A stretch of 6,668 bases of DNA. It comes from Candidatus Roizmanbacteria bacterium RIFCSPHIGHO2_01_FULL_39_8 (GTDB taxonomy: Bacteria; Patescibacteriota; Microgenomatia; UBA1406; GWC2-37-13). Positions 1 to 6,391 of the stretch are shown in pieces. A program made the translations under genes and the position numbers. Where the stretch lies: assembly GCA_001789355.1 (NCBI GenBank), contig MFZI01000047.1:1768-8435 (forward strand), in the 5' to 3' direction. The first letter of the stretch is position 1; each line of letters begins with the position of its first letter. The notes beneath the pieces are model-generated. The model ran no database searches and was not told the origin of the DNA. It was given only the letters and a program-made list of their open reading frames with translations.

Positions 1-2524
1 TGATTGGGTTAAATAGTGTTTCGCCAGAAAATGGTTCCTCGGATTCGAGGGCAGACACCTTGATGTAAAAGTGGTAACGAGGAAGGTTGGAGATGTCACC
101 CTTTTGGAGATACGGGGCAAGTTGGTTAAGCATAAGTTCTTCATCAATATAGTTGCCGCTACGAAATACAATAACAGTCGTAACATTGGCAAGAATTTGA
201 TTAATAATCGTTTGATCGTGTACTTGAGAAGTAGATTGCTCCGCCATAATAAGATGCAGTCCGTATTTTCTCCCCTCAGAAACGATTTTGATAAAAGAAA
301 GGGTGGCAAAGTTTTGGAATTCATCGATATAGAGGTAGAACGGTTTGCGGTTGGCTTGCGAAACACGGGAACGCTTCAAGGCAGCCTGCTGGAGTTTAGT
401 CAGAATGGTCGTACCAATAAGTTTAGTGGTGTCTTCTCCGAGTTTTCCTTGTGATAAGTTGCAAATTAAAATTTTGCCGTTTAGTATCTCGTCAAAGTTA
501 ATCGTCGATTTTTTCTGCTCAAGCATCCGCCTGGCAGTTGGCGATCTTAAAAACCTGCCCACCTTTGCCGTTACCCCTTGGGTCATCTTAACGACTTGAT
601 AGTCTCCAGCCTTGCCAAACTCCGATTTCCAGAAATCCATCAAGTCTTCGTCGTCTACTCTGGCTAGTACCTGCTTTCGAAAAGAGGTATTGGTCAGGAG
701 CTTATTGATGGTAAAAAGCGTTCGATCAGGAACGTAGAAGGCAGTATAAATGGTATTTCGCAATATGTGCTCGATTCTGTGTGCGTTGGCATTTTCGTCT
801 TTTGAAAACACCTTTTTAAAAAGAGAAATGACTCCTTCGCAGACAATTTCCTTTTCCAGTTCCAGATCGTCATCTTCTAATCCATCTGTTAACTCCAAAA
901 CGTTTATCCCGATAGGATGCTTGATATCCCAGGGGTTGACGTAAACAAGATCGTTCATGCCCCCTTGTGGAACGGAAGCGACCAAATCTTCGGATACGTC
1001 ACCATGAGGATCAATAAAAGCCACTCCGTGACCTTCTTCTATATCATGTTTCGCCATCGAAAACATAAGGGTGGTCTTACCGGAGCCAGTTCTTCCCAGA
1101 ATATACACATGGGTCTGTCTTTGCTCTTCAGTTAGACCAATATCTGTTGTTACTCCGGCATAACTATTTTTTCCAAAGATGACATCGAGTTTCTTTTCTT
1201 GCTTCAATGACAGTGGCGCGGGCAATTCTTTTGAATATGATTTAACGATATTTTCCGTTTGTGTCACCTTGCTATACGGGAAATGATACAAGTCAGCAAT
1301 TTCCGAGGCGGAGAGGAGTGATGAGCCGGAATTAGTAAAAAATGACAATAATCGTTTTTGAAAAGTGACAGAACGCGTTTTTTCCCAAAGAAAATCAGAC
1401 AGAAGGCTGGTTTTTACCAGAGACTGATAGCCAGGCACGGCAAAAGTCTCAAGAGAAGAAACAAAGCCGCCGAGACGCTCCTGTAATTCTTCTTTGTCTT
1501 TCAAAATAACCATCAAACGGATTGATGTTTCAAAAAGCGGCTGGTCAATTTTGTCTTTTACCGACTGGACGGTTTCCTGTTCGAAAATGGTCAAGCTTCG
1601 GGCAGGCTTTATCAGTTGCTGGATCTGTAATTGCTGATAGTTGTAGTTTTGGTTTGCATATAGGGGCTGGGTATTGGGATGCACGAGTTCGAAAAGCAGC
1701 CATTGAACTTCAGTTGTGAGTTTCCCTACTATCTTAAAAAGAATGCCGATCAGTCCAGTAATAGGCTTAAATGGTTGAGAAACCCGAATACTATCAAGAT
1801 AACCTAAGAGGTTTTCGTTACGAAGAATCATCTGTTTAATTACATGAGCCTCGTTCGTTTTTACCGGAGCAAGAACAATTTGGAAGGAAATGGATTCTTC
1901 ATGTGTGAGTTTAGTCATCATGCCGGTTACATAAGCTACCGGATCATGTTCTCCGAGTGTGTCCTGTCTTTGCAGAGGGTAAGCAAAATGGCGGCTCAAC
2001 TTAAACTCTAGTATTTTCCTGTAAGTTGTCGTTTTATTTTTTTGAGGTAAATAGTCATCGGTTTCTTTGACCCGCACTTGGGGCATATAGGAGAAGATAT
2101 AACGCTTGAAATTGTTGACATGTTGCGGAGTGGTTCGTACAAGATAGCGGATTCCAAGCTCTTTTGTGGAAGTAATTTCAAAAGATAGTTTCGGCTTTAA
2201 TCCCAAAAATTTCTCCCAAATTGTTTGATACTTATTCATTCCATGTACGACAGAGAATAGTTGACCAGTGGTATAGGCGCTTTTATCAGTAAAAGCGGGA
2301 GGAGTCAATTCCAAAAGTACGGATTTTTCAGTCAACGATTTTTTAAATGTATAAAGCCAGCGAAATATAATCCACGCAAAAATACTGGTAATAATTAACA
2401 CTAGAAATACTGAGAAAAAAAAGACAGAGGAGAATAATGTCCCGCTTTTTGCCAGATGCAAGTAGGAGAAAAATTGATTAATTAAATACCCCGCCTCCAA
2501 ATTGTGCCAACTAAAATTTCCCAT
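1..2524 (-). CDS. Membrane-anchored type IV secretion-like DNA-transfer ATPase (VirD4/TraG/FtsK superfamily), partial at C-terminus
   Basis: The frame reads without a stop from the ATG at 2524 to the left edge, giving 841 codons, and the C-terminus lies outside the window. An in-frame TGA at 2533-2531 makes this ATG the first possible one. There is no Shine-Dalgarno sequence. A hydrophobic segment at about residues 30-55 (FFFSVFLVLIITSIFAWIIF) is a likely membrane anchor. A long middle domain follows with no motif I recognise. The ATPase starts near residue 470: Walker A GRTGSGKTT at 477-485, then IDPHGD about 30 residues on, and Walker B YLYIDEFQNF with D734 and E735. After that come SEGRKYG and an AEQ sensor-like motif. 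This order is typical of conjugative coupling and VirB4/TraG-type ATPases that move DNA or protein across the membrane. It lies divergently beside a recombinase, which suggests a mobile element. The exact subfamily and substrate are inferred; no relaxase or pilus gene is visible. Confidence 0.86.
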   Translation of the reverse strand, partial: MGNFSWHNLEAGYLINQFFSYLHLAKSGTLFSSVFFFSVFLVLIITSIFAWIIFRWLYTFKKSLTEKSVLLELTPPAFTDKSAYTTGQLFSVVHGMNKYQTIWEKFLGLKPKLSFEITSTKELGIRYLVRTTPQHVNNFKRYIFSYMPQVRVKETDDYLPQKNKTTTYRKILEFKLSRHFAYPLQRQDTLGEHDPVAYVTGMMTKLTHEESISFQIVLAPVKTNEAHVIKQMILRNENLLGYLDSIRVSQPFKPITGLIGILFKIVGKLTTEVQWLLFELVHPNTQPLYANQNYNYQQLQIQQLIKPARSLTIFEQETVQSVKDKIDQPLFETSIRLMVILKDKEELQERLGGFVSSLETFAVPGYQSLVKTSLLSDFLWEKTRSVTFQKRLLSFFTNSGSSLLSASEIADLYHFPYSKVTQTENIVKSYSKELPAPLSLKQEKKLDVIFGKNSYAGVTTDIGLTEEQRQTHVYILGRTGSGKTTLMFSMAKHDIEEGHGVAFIDPHGDVSEDLVASVPQGGMNDLVYVNPWDIKHPIGINVLELTDGLEDDDLELEKEIVCEGVISLFKKVFSKDENANAHRIEHILRNTIYTAFYVPDRTLFTINKLLTNTSFRKQVLARVDDEDLMDFWKSEFGKAGDYQVVKMTQGVTAKVGRFLRSPTARRMLEQKKSTINFDEILNGKILICNLSQGKLGEDTTKLIGTTILTKLQQAALKRSRVSQANRKPFYLYIDEFQNFATLSFIKIVSEGRKYGLHLIMAEQSTSQVHDQTIINQILANVTTVIVFRSGNYIDEELMLNQLAPYLQKGDISNLPRYHFYIKVSALESEEPFSGETLFNPI

Positions 2525-2576
2525 TTTAAGTCAGGCAGGCTTTCTGGGCAATCTAAACTTCTAATATTTCTACCCC

Positions 2577-2606
2577 ATAATATATCAAAAAACTAGGTAA
2601 AGTAAA
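2577..2606 (-). promoter_or_regulatory. Candidate promoter of the DNA-transfer ATPase gene
   Basis: On the minus strand TTTACT (2606-2601) is followed after 16 bases by TATATT (2584-2579), or after 18 bases by the overlapping TATTAT (2582-2577). This would give a leader of about 45 bases before the ATG at 2524. A second option is TTGATA (2588-2583) with TATTAG (2566-2561). The area is AT-rich, so chance matches are easy and the choice is uncertain. Confidence 0.35.
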
Positions 2607-2630
2607 GAGCAGTGAAAAATAAAATAGCAC

Positions 2631-2659
2631 TTGACAACTGGCTGATTCTAATATAAACT
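2631..2659 (+). promoter_or_regulatory. Sigma70-type promoter of the small-protein/recombinase operon
   Basis: A perfect -35 box TTGACA (2631-2636) is followed after 17 bases by TAAACT (2654-2659). The overlapping TATAAA (2652-2657) would give a 15-base spacer. Transcription should start at about 2664-2667. No other clear promoter is seen before the recombinase, so this one probably serves both genes. Confidence 0.6.
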
Positions 2660-2677
2660 ATCACATATATGGATAGT
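2657..2677. promoter_or_regulatory. Inverted repeat overlapping the -10 box and start site, possible operator
   Basis: ACTATC (2657-2662) and GATAGT (2672-2677) are perfect inverted 6-base arms around a 9-base centre. The centre contains the palindrome CATATATG (2664-2671). The repeat covers the end of the -10 box and the predicted transcription start of the recombinase operon, where a repressor would block transcription. The product of the next gene is an obvious candidate binder, but that is inference. Confidence 0.4.
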
Positions 2678-2689
2678 CAGACATAGAAT

Positions 2690-2857
2690 ATGAAAGAGTT
2701 GAATCAGACTGAAAACAAGAATCAAAAGAAACGGAAAAGCGTTAATGTAACTCCCGCTACAGAAGAACGCCTCAAAGTTATCGCCAGCATCATCGTCGAA
2801 CGCATTGTTGAAGACCAAAGAAACGGATTATTGCGATTTAAGATGAAAAAAGTGTAA
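2690..2857 (+). CDS. Small basic 55-residue protein upstream of the recombinase, possible DNA-binding regulator
   Basis: The frame runs from ATG 2690 to TAA 2855-2857. The sequence begins MKELNQTENKNQKKRKSVNV and ends in RFKMKKV. A lysine-rich N-terminus is followed by a short strand-like stretch (KSVNVT, residues 16-21) and one long amphipathic helix (about 22-43, ATEERLKVIASIIVERIVED). A basic strand followed by a helix recalls ribbon-helix-helix regulators, but a clear second helix is missing, so the fold is a guess. I do not recognise the family. The recombinase ATG follows the stop after only 5 bases, so the two are almost certainly co-transcribed. A role in controlling the operon or in recombination direction would fit the context. 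There is no Shine-Dalgarno sequence. An in-frame ATG at 2669 is cut off by an amber codon at 2684-2686. Confidence 0.6.
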   Translation: MKELNQTENKNQKKRKSVNVTPATEERLKVIASIIVERIVEDQRNGLLRFKMKKV

Positions 2858-2862
2858 ACACT

Positions 2863-4587
2863 ATGGAAAATTACATTAAGCCGGAAAATGCTGTTGCGGC
2901 AATAAGAGTATCTTCCACCAAACAAGGTCTTCAAGGTGATTCTCCTCAAGCGCAAAAAGAACAAATTGAACAGTTTGCCAAAGTTCACGGGATTAATGTC
3001 AAAAAGTATTTTATCTTTATGGAATCGGCATCAAAAGAAGAACAGCCGGTTCAGGAAGCGATAGATTACTGCAAAAACCCAAATAACGATATCCAACTAT
3101 TTATTATTAAATCCATTGACCGTTTTACCCGAGGAGGCTCGTTCTTTTATGATTTTCTCAAAAGACAACTGGTCAAGTATGACGTAAAGCTTATTGATAT
3201 TTATGGCATTATCAGTAATCAGGAAGTTAATACTTTAGAGCATCTGGATATAAGATATGACTGGAGCGTGTACTCACCGACCAACAAATCAGAAATCCTT
3301 GAGGCCGAACGGGCCAAAGACGAAATAAGAGACATTTTAACCAGAATGATTGGGGCAGAGATTAGATATGTGAGGATGGGCTATCGGGTTTGCACGCCGC
3401 CATTTGGCTACGTCAATTTCAAAACAGAAACACTACATGGAAAAAGAGTTATCTTAAAACCTCATCCAGAAGAATCAGAGTGGATTATCCGGATGTTTGA
3501 GCTGAGAGTTCAAGGAATCATGCCGGATCGGGAAATCGTTGAAGAAATTAACAAATTAGGTTTTAAGACAAGAAAGCATTATATCCGCAATCAAAAGGAC
3601 AAAACACAAATAATTGGGACAAGAGGAGAACAGCCATTAAACTTAAAGCAGTTTTGGAGATATATTGAAAATCCAGTATATGCCGGAGTCAGTATCCATA
3701 AATGGACGGAGGCAAAACCAGTGAAAGGTCAATTTGAAGGATTGGTAAGTTTCGACACATTTAATAAGGCCAACCGGGGGAAATTGACAGTTTCTGAGCA
3801 GAATGGAGAGATAATAATCCAAAGAAGGCAACCAAAAGACTGGCAGCTTAAAAAATCGACCAGAAACCCACAATATCCTTACAAGAAATATGTTCTTTGC
3901 CCACTTTGCAAAAAACCTTTCTTTGGAAGCGCCTCAAAAGGCAGACATGGAGGTCATTTCCCAGCCTATCATTGTAACCGTGGTCACAAGTATTTAAGAA
4001 TTCCCATCAAAACATTTGAAGACACCATAAAAAGGTTTGTACAAGGATTACATATAACCAAAGAGTACATAAACGCCCTCAAAGACCATGCACTGAAGGA
4101 ATGGAAACGACGGATGGGAGAAAAGCAAAACGATGTTGCTGAGCTTGAGCAAAAAATTAAATCCTTAAATCAACATATAATCATGCTCGGTGAAAAGATC
4201 GATATACTCTCCTCAGAAGTTGCCATTAAGTTGGTCGAAAGCAAAATGAATGAAGCGGTAAAAGAAGTCAAGCAGATCGAACAAGCTAAGGAGGAACGAA
4301 ATATGGAGCTTATCAATATGGAAATTGTACTTGATAACGTTTCCTACTATATGGAACACTTAGAGGAGTTACTTCTTGGAACCCCCGATCCACTGCGTCG
4401 GGCGGCCTTTTTCGGTGCTTTGTTTGAAAAAGCCCCAACTTACGATGAATTGATCTTTGGAACCCCTAAATTAGAGCCTTGTATCGCTCTAAGCGAGGAT
4501 TTCTACCTGTCCCAAAACCAGTTTGTGAGCCCAGAGAGACTCGAACTCTCAACCAACAGCTTAAAAGGCTGCTGCTCTGCCAGTTGA
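2863..4587 (+). CDS. Large serine recombinase (site-specific integrase), 574 residues, C-terminal tail encoded by antisense tRNA
   Basis: This enzyme should cut and rejoin DNA through a phosphoserine link to integrate and excise the element. The N-terminal resolvase domain (about 10-160) has IRVSS with the likely nucleophile Ser17, and the catalytic-type motif DRFTRG at 86-91. A recombinase domain follows (about 165-310, containing TPPFGY at 178-183). A zinc ribbon lies at about 343-376 (C346, C349, C371, and possibly H370 or H375). A coiled coil at about 412-490 is of the sort used for synapsis control. Normal family sequence seems to end near GTPKLEP (533-539) and a short linker. Residues 555-574 (VSPERLEL...CCSAS) are translated from the opposite strand of tRNA-Lys, and the TGA stop also lies in the tRNA. 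The start follows the upstream stop by 5 bases; no Shine-Dalgarno is seen, so coupled translation is likely. All catalytic motifs look intact, so the enzyme may be active. Confidence 0.93.
   Translation: MENYIKPENAVAAIRVSSTKQGLQGDSPQAQKEQIEQFAKVHGINVKKYFIFMESASKEEQPVQEAIDYCKNPNNDIQLFIIKSIDRFTRGGSFFYDFLKRQLVKYDVKLIDIYGIISNQEVNTLEHLDIRYDWSVYSPTNKSEILEAERAKDEIRDILTRMIGAEIRYVRMGYRVCTPPFGYVNFKTETLHGKRVILKPHPEESEWIIRMFELRVQGIMPDREIVEEINKLGFKTRKHYIRNQKDKTQIIGTRGEQPLNLKQFWRYIENPVYAGVSIHKWTEAKPVKGQFEGLVSFDTFNKANRGKLTVSEQNGEIIIQRRQPKDWQLKKSTRNPQYPYKKYVLCPLCKKPFFGSASKGRHGGHFPAYHCNRGHKYLRIPIKTFEDTIKRFVQGLHITKEYINALKDHALKEWKRRMGEKQNDVAELEQKIKSLNQHIIMLGEKIDILSSEVAIKLVESKMNEAVKEVKQIEQAKEERNMELINMEIVLDNVSYYMEHLEELLLGTPDPLRRAAFFGALFEKAPTYDELIFGTPKLEPCIALSEDFYLSQNQFVSPERLELSTNSLKGCCSAS
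4526..4587. other. Probable attachment-site region: recombinase gene end fused to the tRNA-Lys 3' part
   Basis: The recombinase reading frame enters the 3' end of the tRNA gene and stops inside it. An integrase gene ending at or in a tRNA 3' end is the usual arrangement of an element inserted there, with the tRNA kept whole by matching sequence carried on the element. The crossover point cannot be seen from one end. The partner site should lie beyond the left edge of the window. Confidence 0.6.
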
Positions 4588-4598
4588 GCTATGGGCCC
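4526..4598 (-). tRNA. tRNA-Lys (anticodon UUU)
   Basis: The minus strand folds into a complete cloverleaf of 73 bases. The acceptor stem is GGGCCCA with TGGGCTC (one G-U pair). The D stem is GCTC/GAGC. The anticodon stem is GCAGC/GCTGT with loop CTTTTAA, giving anticodon TTT. The variable loop is TGGTT, and the T stem is GAGAG/CTCTC with loop TTCGAGT. The discriminator is A, and CCA is not encoded (CAA follows). The 3' 62 bases overlap the convergent recombinase gene. All stems pair, so the gene should be functional despite the adjoining element. Confidence 0.96.
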
Positions 4599-4614
4599 AA
4601 GTTGTGCGTCAGAT

Positions 4615-4623
4615 ATTCTATCA
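4615..4623 (-). promoter_or_regulatory. Extended -10 promoter element of tRNA-Lys
   Basis: The minus strand reads TGATAGAAT, an extended -10 (TGn plus TAGAAT, 5 of 6 consensus bases), ending 16 bases before the tRNA 5' end. Transcription would start about 10 bases upstream of the mature tRNA. No good -35 is seen; TTCTAA 17 bases further upstream is weak. Confidence 0.5.
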
Positions 4624-4632
4624 AATTTCTTC

Positions 4633-4654
4633 AGAAGTTAGAACAAGAAGTTAG
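4633..4654. repeat. Two direct copies of AGAAGTTAG, 13-base period
   Basis: AGAAGTTAG occurs at 4633-4641 and again at 4646-4654, separated by AACA. It lies just upstream of the tRNA-Lys -10 element, between that promoter and the end of the protease gene. It could be a binding site or a chance duplication. Confidence 0.4.
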
Positions 4655-4678
4655 GTGGGTTGCTTTTTTCTAGTAATC

Positions 4679-5083
4679 TTATCTTTTTTCAAAAATAATT
4701 ACATTATCCTTCTGTTTGAAATTCACGTCGAATTGATCAAACACGTCTGCTCTCCCTAAAAGAGCGGGTACATCTTCTATCTGTGTCCATCCTATGTGAC
4801 TTTCGAATGTAAATGTTCCAATCTGCATTGGATTTTTGATGTAGATAATTGGCACTCCGCCGCTTATCCCCCCTATCGTTTCTACTTTTTTACCTCGCGC
4901 GCTGGATCCCAGCAGTTTCCCGAGTGACAAGGGAATTAAGGTCACGTCTGCACCCGAATCTATATAAGGATGAAATTTTATCCACTCACCTGAAGCTGCT
5001 TGCAAGAAAACGTCTGCGACTGGTCTTTTGACAAGCGTCCCATCTGTGGAGATTGATTCCGCTTTGTACTTGAATACAATCAT
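4679..5083 (-). CDS. Retropepsin-like aspartic protease, single domain
   Basis: The 134-residue protein has the aspartic protease signature IDSGADVTLIP at 41-51, with Asp42 as the likely catalytic residue in DSGA. Near the C-terminus it has PALLGRADVFDQFDVNF (106-122), which matches the hydrophobic-hydrophobic-Gly motif and following helix of the retroviral protease fold. The length fits one retropepsin unit, so it should act as a homodimer that places one Asp from each chain in the active site. There is no signal peptide or membrane segment, so it is probably cytoplasmic. The ATG overlaps the TGA of the upstream gene (ATGA, 5083-5080), so translation is likely coupled; no Shine-Dalgarno is present. 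The substrate is unknown. The neighbouring small protein could be a substrate, regulator or partner, which is inference. Confidence 0.85.
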   Translation of the reverse strand: MIVFKYKAESISTDGTLVKRPVADVFLQAASGEWIKFHPYIDSGADVTLIPLSLGKLLGSSARGKKVETIGGISGGVPIIYIKNPMQIGTFTFESHIGWTQIEDVPALLGRADVFDQFDVNFKQKDNVIIFEKR

Positions 5084-5316
5084 AGTGAAGAAACGTAAGC
5101 CAACATTTGCTTCTCAGGTACTTTTGCGAGTGAGACATCTTTATTCTTTACCTTTTTTTTGGCCATCTTATAGACCTTCTCTGCATCTTTTCCATGACAC
5201 ACTATTCTCTCTCCTGAGATTGCTATCCACTCTCCTTTGTACCGCGAGGTGTCTGTTTTAACAAAAAAATCATAATTAGTCATCTGTCTTGCTGCTTGTT
5301 TGATCATCGTTTTCAT
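5080..5316 (-). CDS. DUF5678-like small protein, upstream partner of the protease
   Basis: The 78-residue protein contains YKGEWIAISGERIVCHGKDA (26-45), then a basic helix (EKVYKMAKKKVK) and LAKVPEKQMLAY (63-74). This pattern (a tryptophan with a short strand, hydrophobic residues then HGKD, a helix, and a late K-V-P) fits my memory of DUF5678, a small family of unknown function found in archaea and bacteria, often beside retropepsin-like proteases. No enzymatic residues are apparent. It shares an ATGA overlap with the downstream protease, forming a two-gene operon. The start at 5316 is chosen because the -10 box ends 6 bases before it; Met4 and Met12 are alternatives. Confidence 0.75.
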   Translation of the reverse strand: MKTMIKQAARQMTNYDFFVKTDTSRYKGEWIAISGERIVCHGKDAEKVYKMAKKKVKNKDVSLAKVPEKQMLAYVSSL

Positions 5317-5322
5317 ATCTTC

Positions 5323-5331
5323 AGTATAGCA
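5323..5331 (-). promoter_or_regulatory. Extended -10 promoter of the DUF5678/protease operon, leaderless
   Basis: The minus strand reads TGCTATACT, an extended -10 (TGn then TATACT). It ends 6 bases before the ATG at 5316, so transcription should begin at or beside the start codon. No convincing -35 is seen; TTCTCT lies 18 bases upstream. The extended -10 may compensate. Confidence 0.55.
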
Positions 5332-5375
5332 TAGAATTGCGCTCAGAGAGAATCTCTATCGAGAAAATAAGTTAG

Positions 5376-6038
5376 TTATTGAGAAGTTCCGCCGTATTGT
5401 TCCATGAGTTTTTTAAGGTCCTCCTCAGACATTTGACCGCTTTGGCCGTTTTGCTCAGGAGTTTTTGAAAGTTGCTCCATCATCTGTTTTTGCACGGCGC
5501 TCATGTCCTGAAATTTTACGTCAGTCGGGGGAGTAAATAGTGAATCGGCTACCACTGCCGGTTTGCATGCATCTTTATATTTCTCCATTTGAGCTAAAAG
5601 TGAATCGCTTTCGTTGGTCTTTTCTTCCTCTTTTCCCATTGCCTCTAAGGTTGGATTTGGTGTTATGTCTTTTGGCATTTCCCAGGTTGTCATAAAGCCC
5701 TCTTTAGTTGTATCGTTCCACATGTACATTTTGTTGTCTTTCATGATGAAGTTATTCGGCTGCTTGGGATCTTTCGCGGTCATCATCGATCTTACTCCTC
5801 CGCCTTTGATATACGACTTCACAGAAACGCCTTCCTCATCATTATACGTACATTCCAGACTTACCGATTTCGAAAGTGCATCCTTGATTGAAGTAAAGAC
5901 ATTCCCCTCTTCTGAAGTCTTTTTACCCTGCATCATATTTTCAGGAGCAATCGTCTGTTTATTTTGCGAATTAAGAAAGAAATAACCTCCAACTCCAAGA
6001 AATAACAGAATTACTAAAACAGGTAAAATTTTTTTCAT
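5376..6038 (-). CDS. Secreted or membrane-anchored protein of unknown function with two cysteines
   Basis: The 220-residue protein starts MKKILPVLVILLFLGVGGYF, a positively charged end and one hydrophobic segment (about 4-21), i.e. a signal anchor or signal peptide; there is no lipobox cysteine. The outer part has a strand-rich region (58-122: LECTYNDEEG, VKSYIKGGGVR, NKMYMWNDT), then a segment around KYKDACKP and SLFTPPTDVKFQDM (153-179). The C-terminus is hydrophilic and Gln/Glu/Met-rich. Cys63 and Cys159 are the only cysteines and could form a disulfide outside the cell. The strand-rich part loosely resembles LolA/LppX-like domains, but I cannot assign it. A longer frame from a TTG at 6059 exists, but that start would overlap the -10 box (6048-6053), so the ATG at 6038 is preferred. 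Confidence 0.8.
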   Translation of the reverse strand: MKKILPVLVILLFLGVGGYFFLNSQNKQTIAPENMMQGKKTSEEGNVFTSIKDALSKSVSLECTYNDEEGVSVKSYIKGGGVRSMMTAKDPKQPNNFIMKDNKMYMWNDTTKEGFMTTWEMPKDITPNPTLEAMGKEEEKTNESDSLLAQMEKYKDACKPAVVADSLFTPPTDVKFQDMSAVQKQMMEQLSKTPEQNGQSGQMSEEDLKKLMEQYGGTSQ

Positions 6039-6047
6039 TGTGTGACT

Positions 6048-6076
6048 ATTATCACCCAATAATTTCGAAAAAGCAA
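6048..6076 (-). promoter_or_regulatory. Promoter of the secreted-protein gene, nearly leaderless
   Basis: The minus strand has TTGCTT (6076-6071), a 17-base spacer, and GATAAT (6053-6048). The ATG at 6038 is 9 bases past the -10 box, so the leader would be 2 to 4 bases at most. This also fixes the start codon against the upstream TTG. Confidence 0.65.
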
Positions 6077-6104
6077 GGGTTTTTTACTATGAGATTAAGT
6101 TTGA

Positions 6105-6383
6105 TCATTTTCTGTTTAAATGATAAGTTTCTCTAATCCGTTTTCCTGATGCTGGGTCTATCGTTATCCATCGAGTTTCAATTTTGCCCCATTTCCTTCT
6201 TTGTTGTTGAATGTGATAAACTTTACCCATTTCGTGTTCTGGGTCTACAGCCAGATTTTCATCAGGCAACGTAATATCTTGCCAACGCCTATCCACTAAA
6301 AACTCTTTGCCAAGTTTTATTGTTTCCATACCAAACCCTAAGAATGATAAAGCTAGAATGGCTACCGCAGGATCTATTTGCAT
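6105..6383 (-). CDS. Hypothetical 92-residue protein with a hydrophobic N-terminus
   Basis: I do not recognise this protein. It opens MQIDPAVAILALSFLGFGME, a mostly hydrophobic stretch (about 5-19) that could be a short membrane anchor. A charged remainder follows, with RRWQDITLPDENLAVDPEHE (32-51) and a Lys/Arg-rich, strand-like C-terminus (KWGKIETRWITIDPASGKRI). The strong promoter directly before the ATG supports it as a real gene. It is transcribed divergently from the gene at 6518 and lies 66 bases upstream of the secreted-protein gene, which has its own promoter. Confidence 0.65.
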   Translation of the reverse strand: MQIDPAVAILALSFLGFGMETIKLGKEFLVDRRWQDITLPDENLAVDPEHEMGKVYHIQQQRRKWGKIETRWITIDPASGKRIRETYHLNRK

Positions 6384-6391
6384 AGGTGCTA

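Noticed and set aside
71..454. Open plus-strand frame of 127 codons
   Set aside because: It lies wholly antisense to the ATPase gene, whose motifs (Walker B falls in this stretch) show which strand is coding. Its own translation shows no family features.
2851..2862. AGTGT-AA-ACACT inverted repeat at the junction of the small gene and the recombinase
   Set aside because: Five-base arms are too short to support a regulatory or att role, and half of it is coding sequence.
4479..4673. Open frame of 64 codons crossing the tRNA, containing PRETRTLNQQLKRLLLCQLSYGP
   Set aside because: The peptide is antisense tRNA translated in another frame, a pattern commonly misannotated as protein.
4660..4690. 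T-rich run near the end of the protease gene as an intrinsic terminator
   Set aside because: On the minus strand the run reads as A's right after the stop, and no GC-rich hairpin precedes a T-run.
5341..5362. Imperfect inverted repeat CTCAGAG...CTCT...GAG downstream of the secreted-protein gene, as a terminator
   Set aside because: The stem is short and bulged and has no T-run on either side in the right place. It lies where the -35 region of the next operon would be.
5614..5985. Open plus-strand frame of 123 codons
   Set aside because: It is antisense to the secreted-protein gene, which has a promoter and a signal-like N-terminus. The translation is a Phe/Ser-rich shadow.
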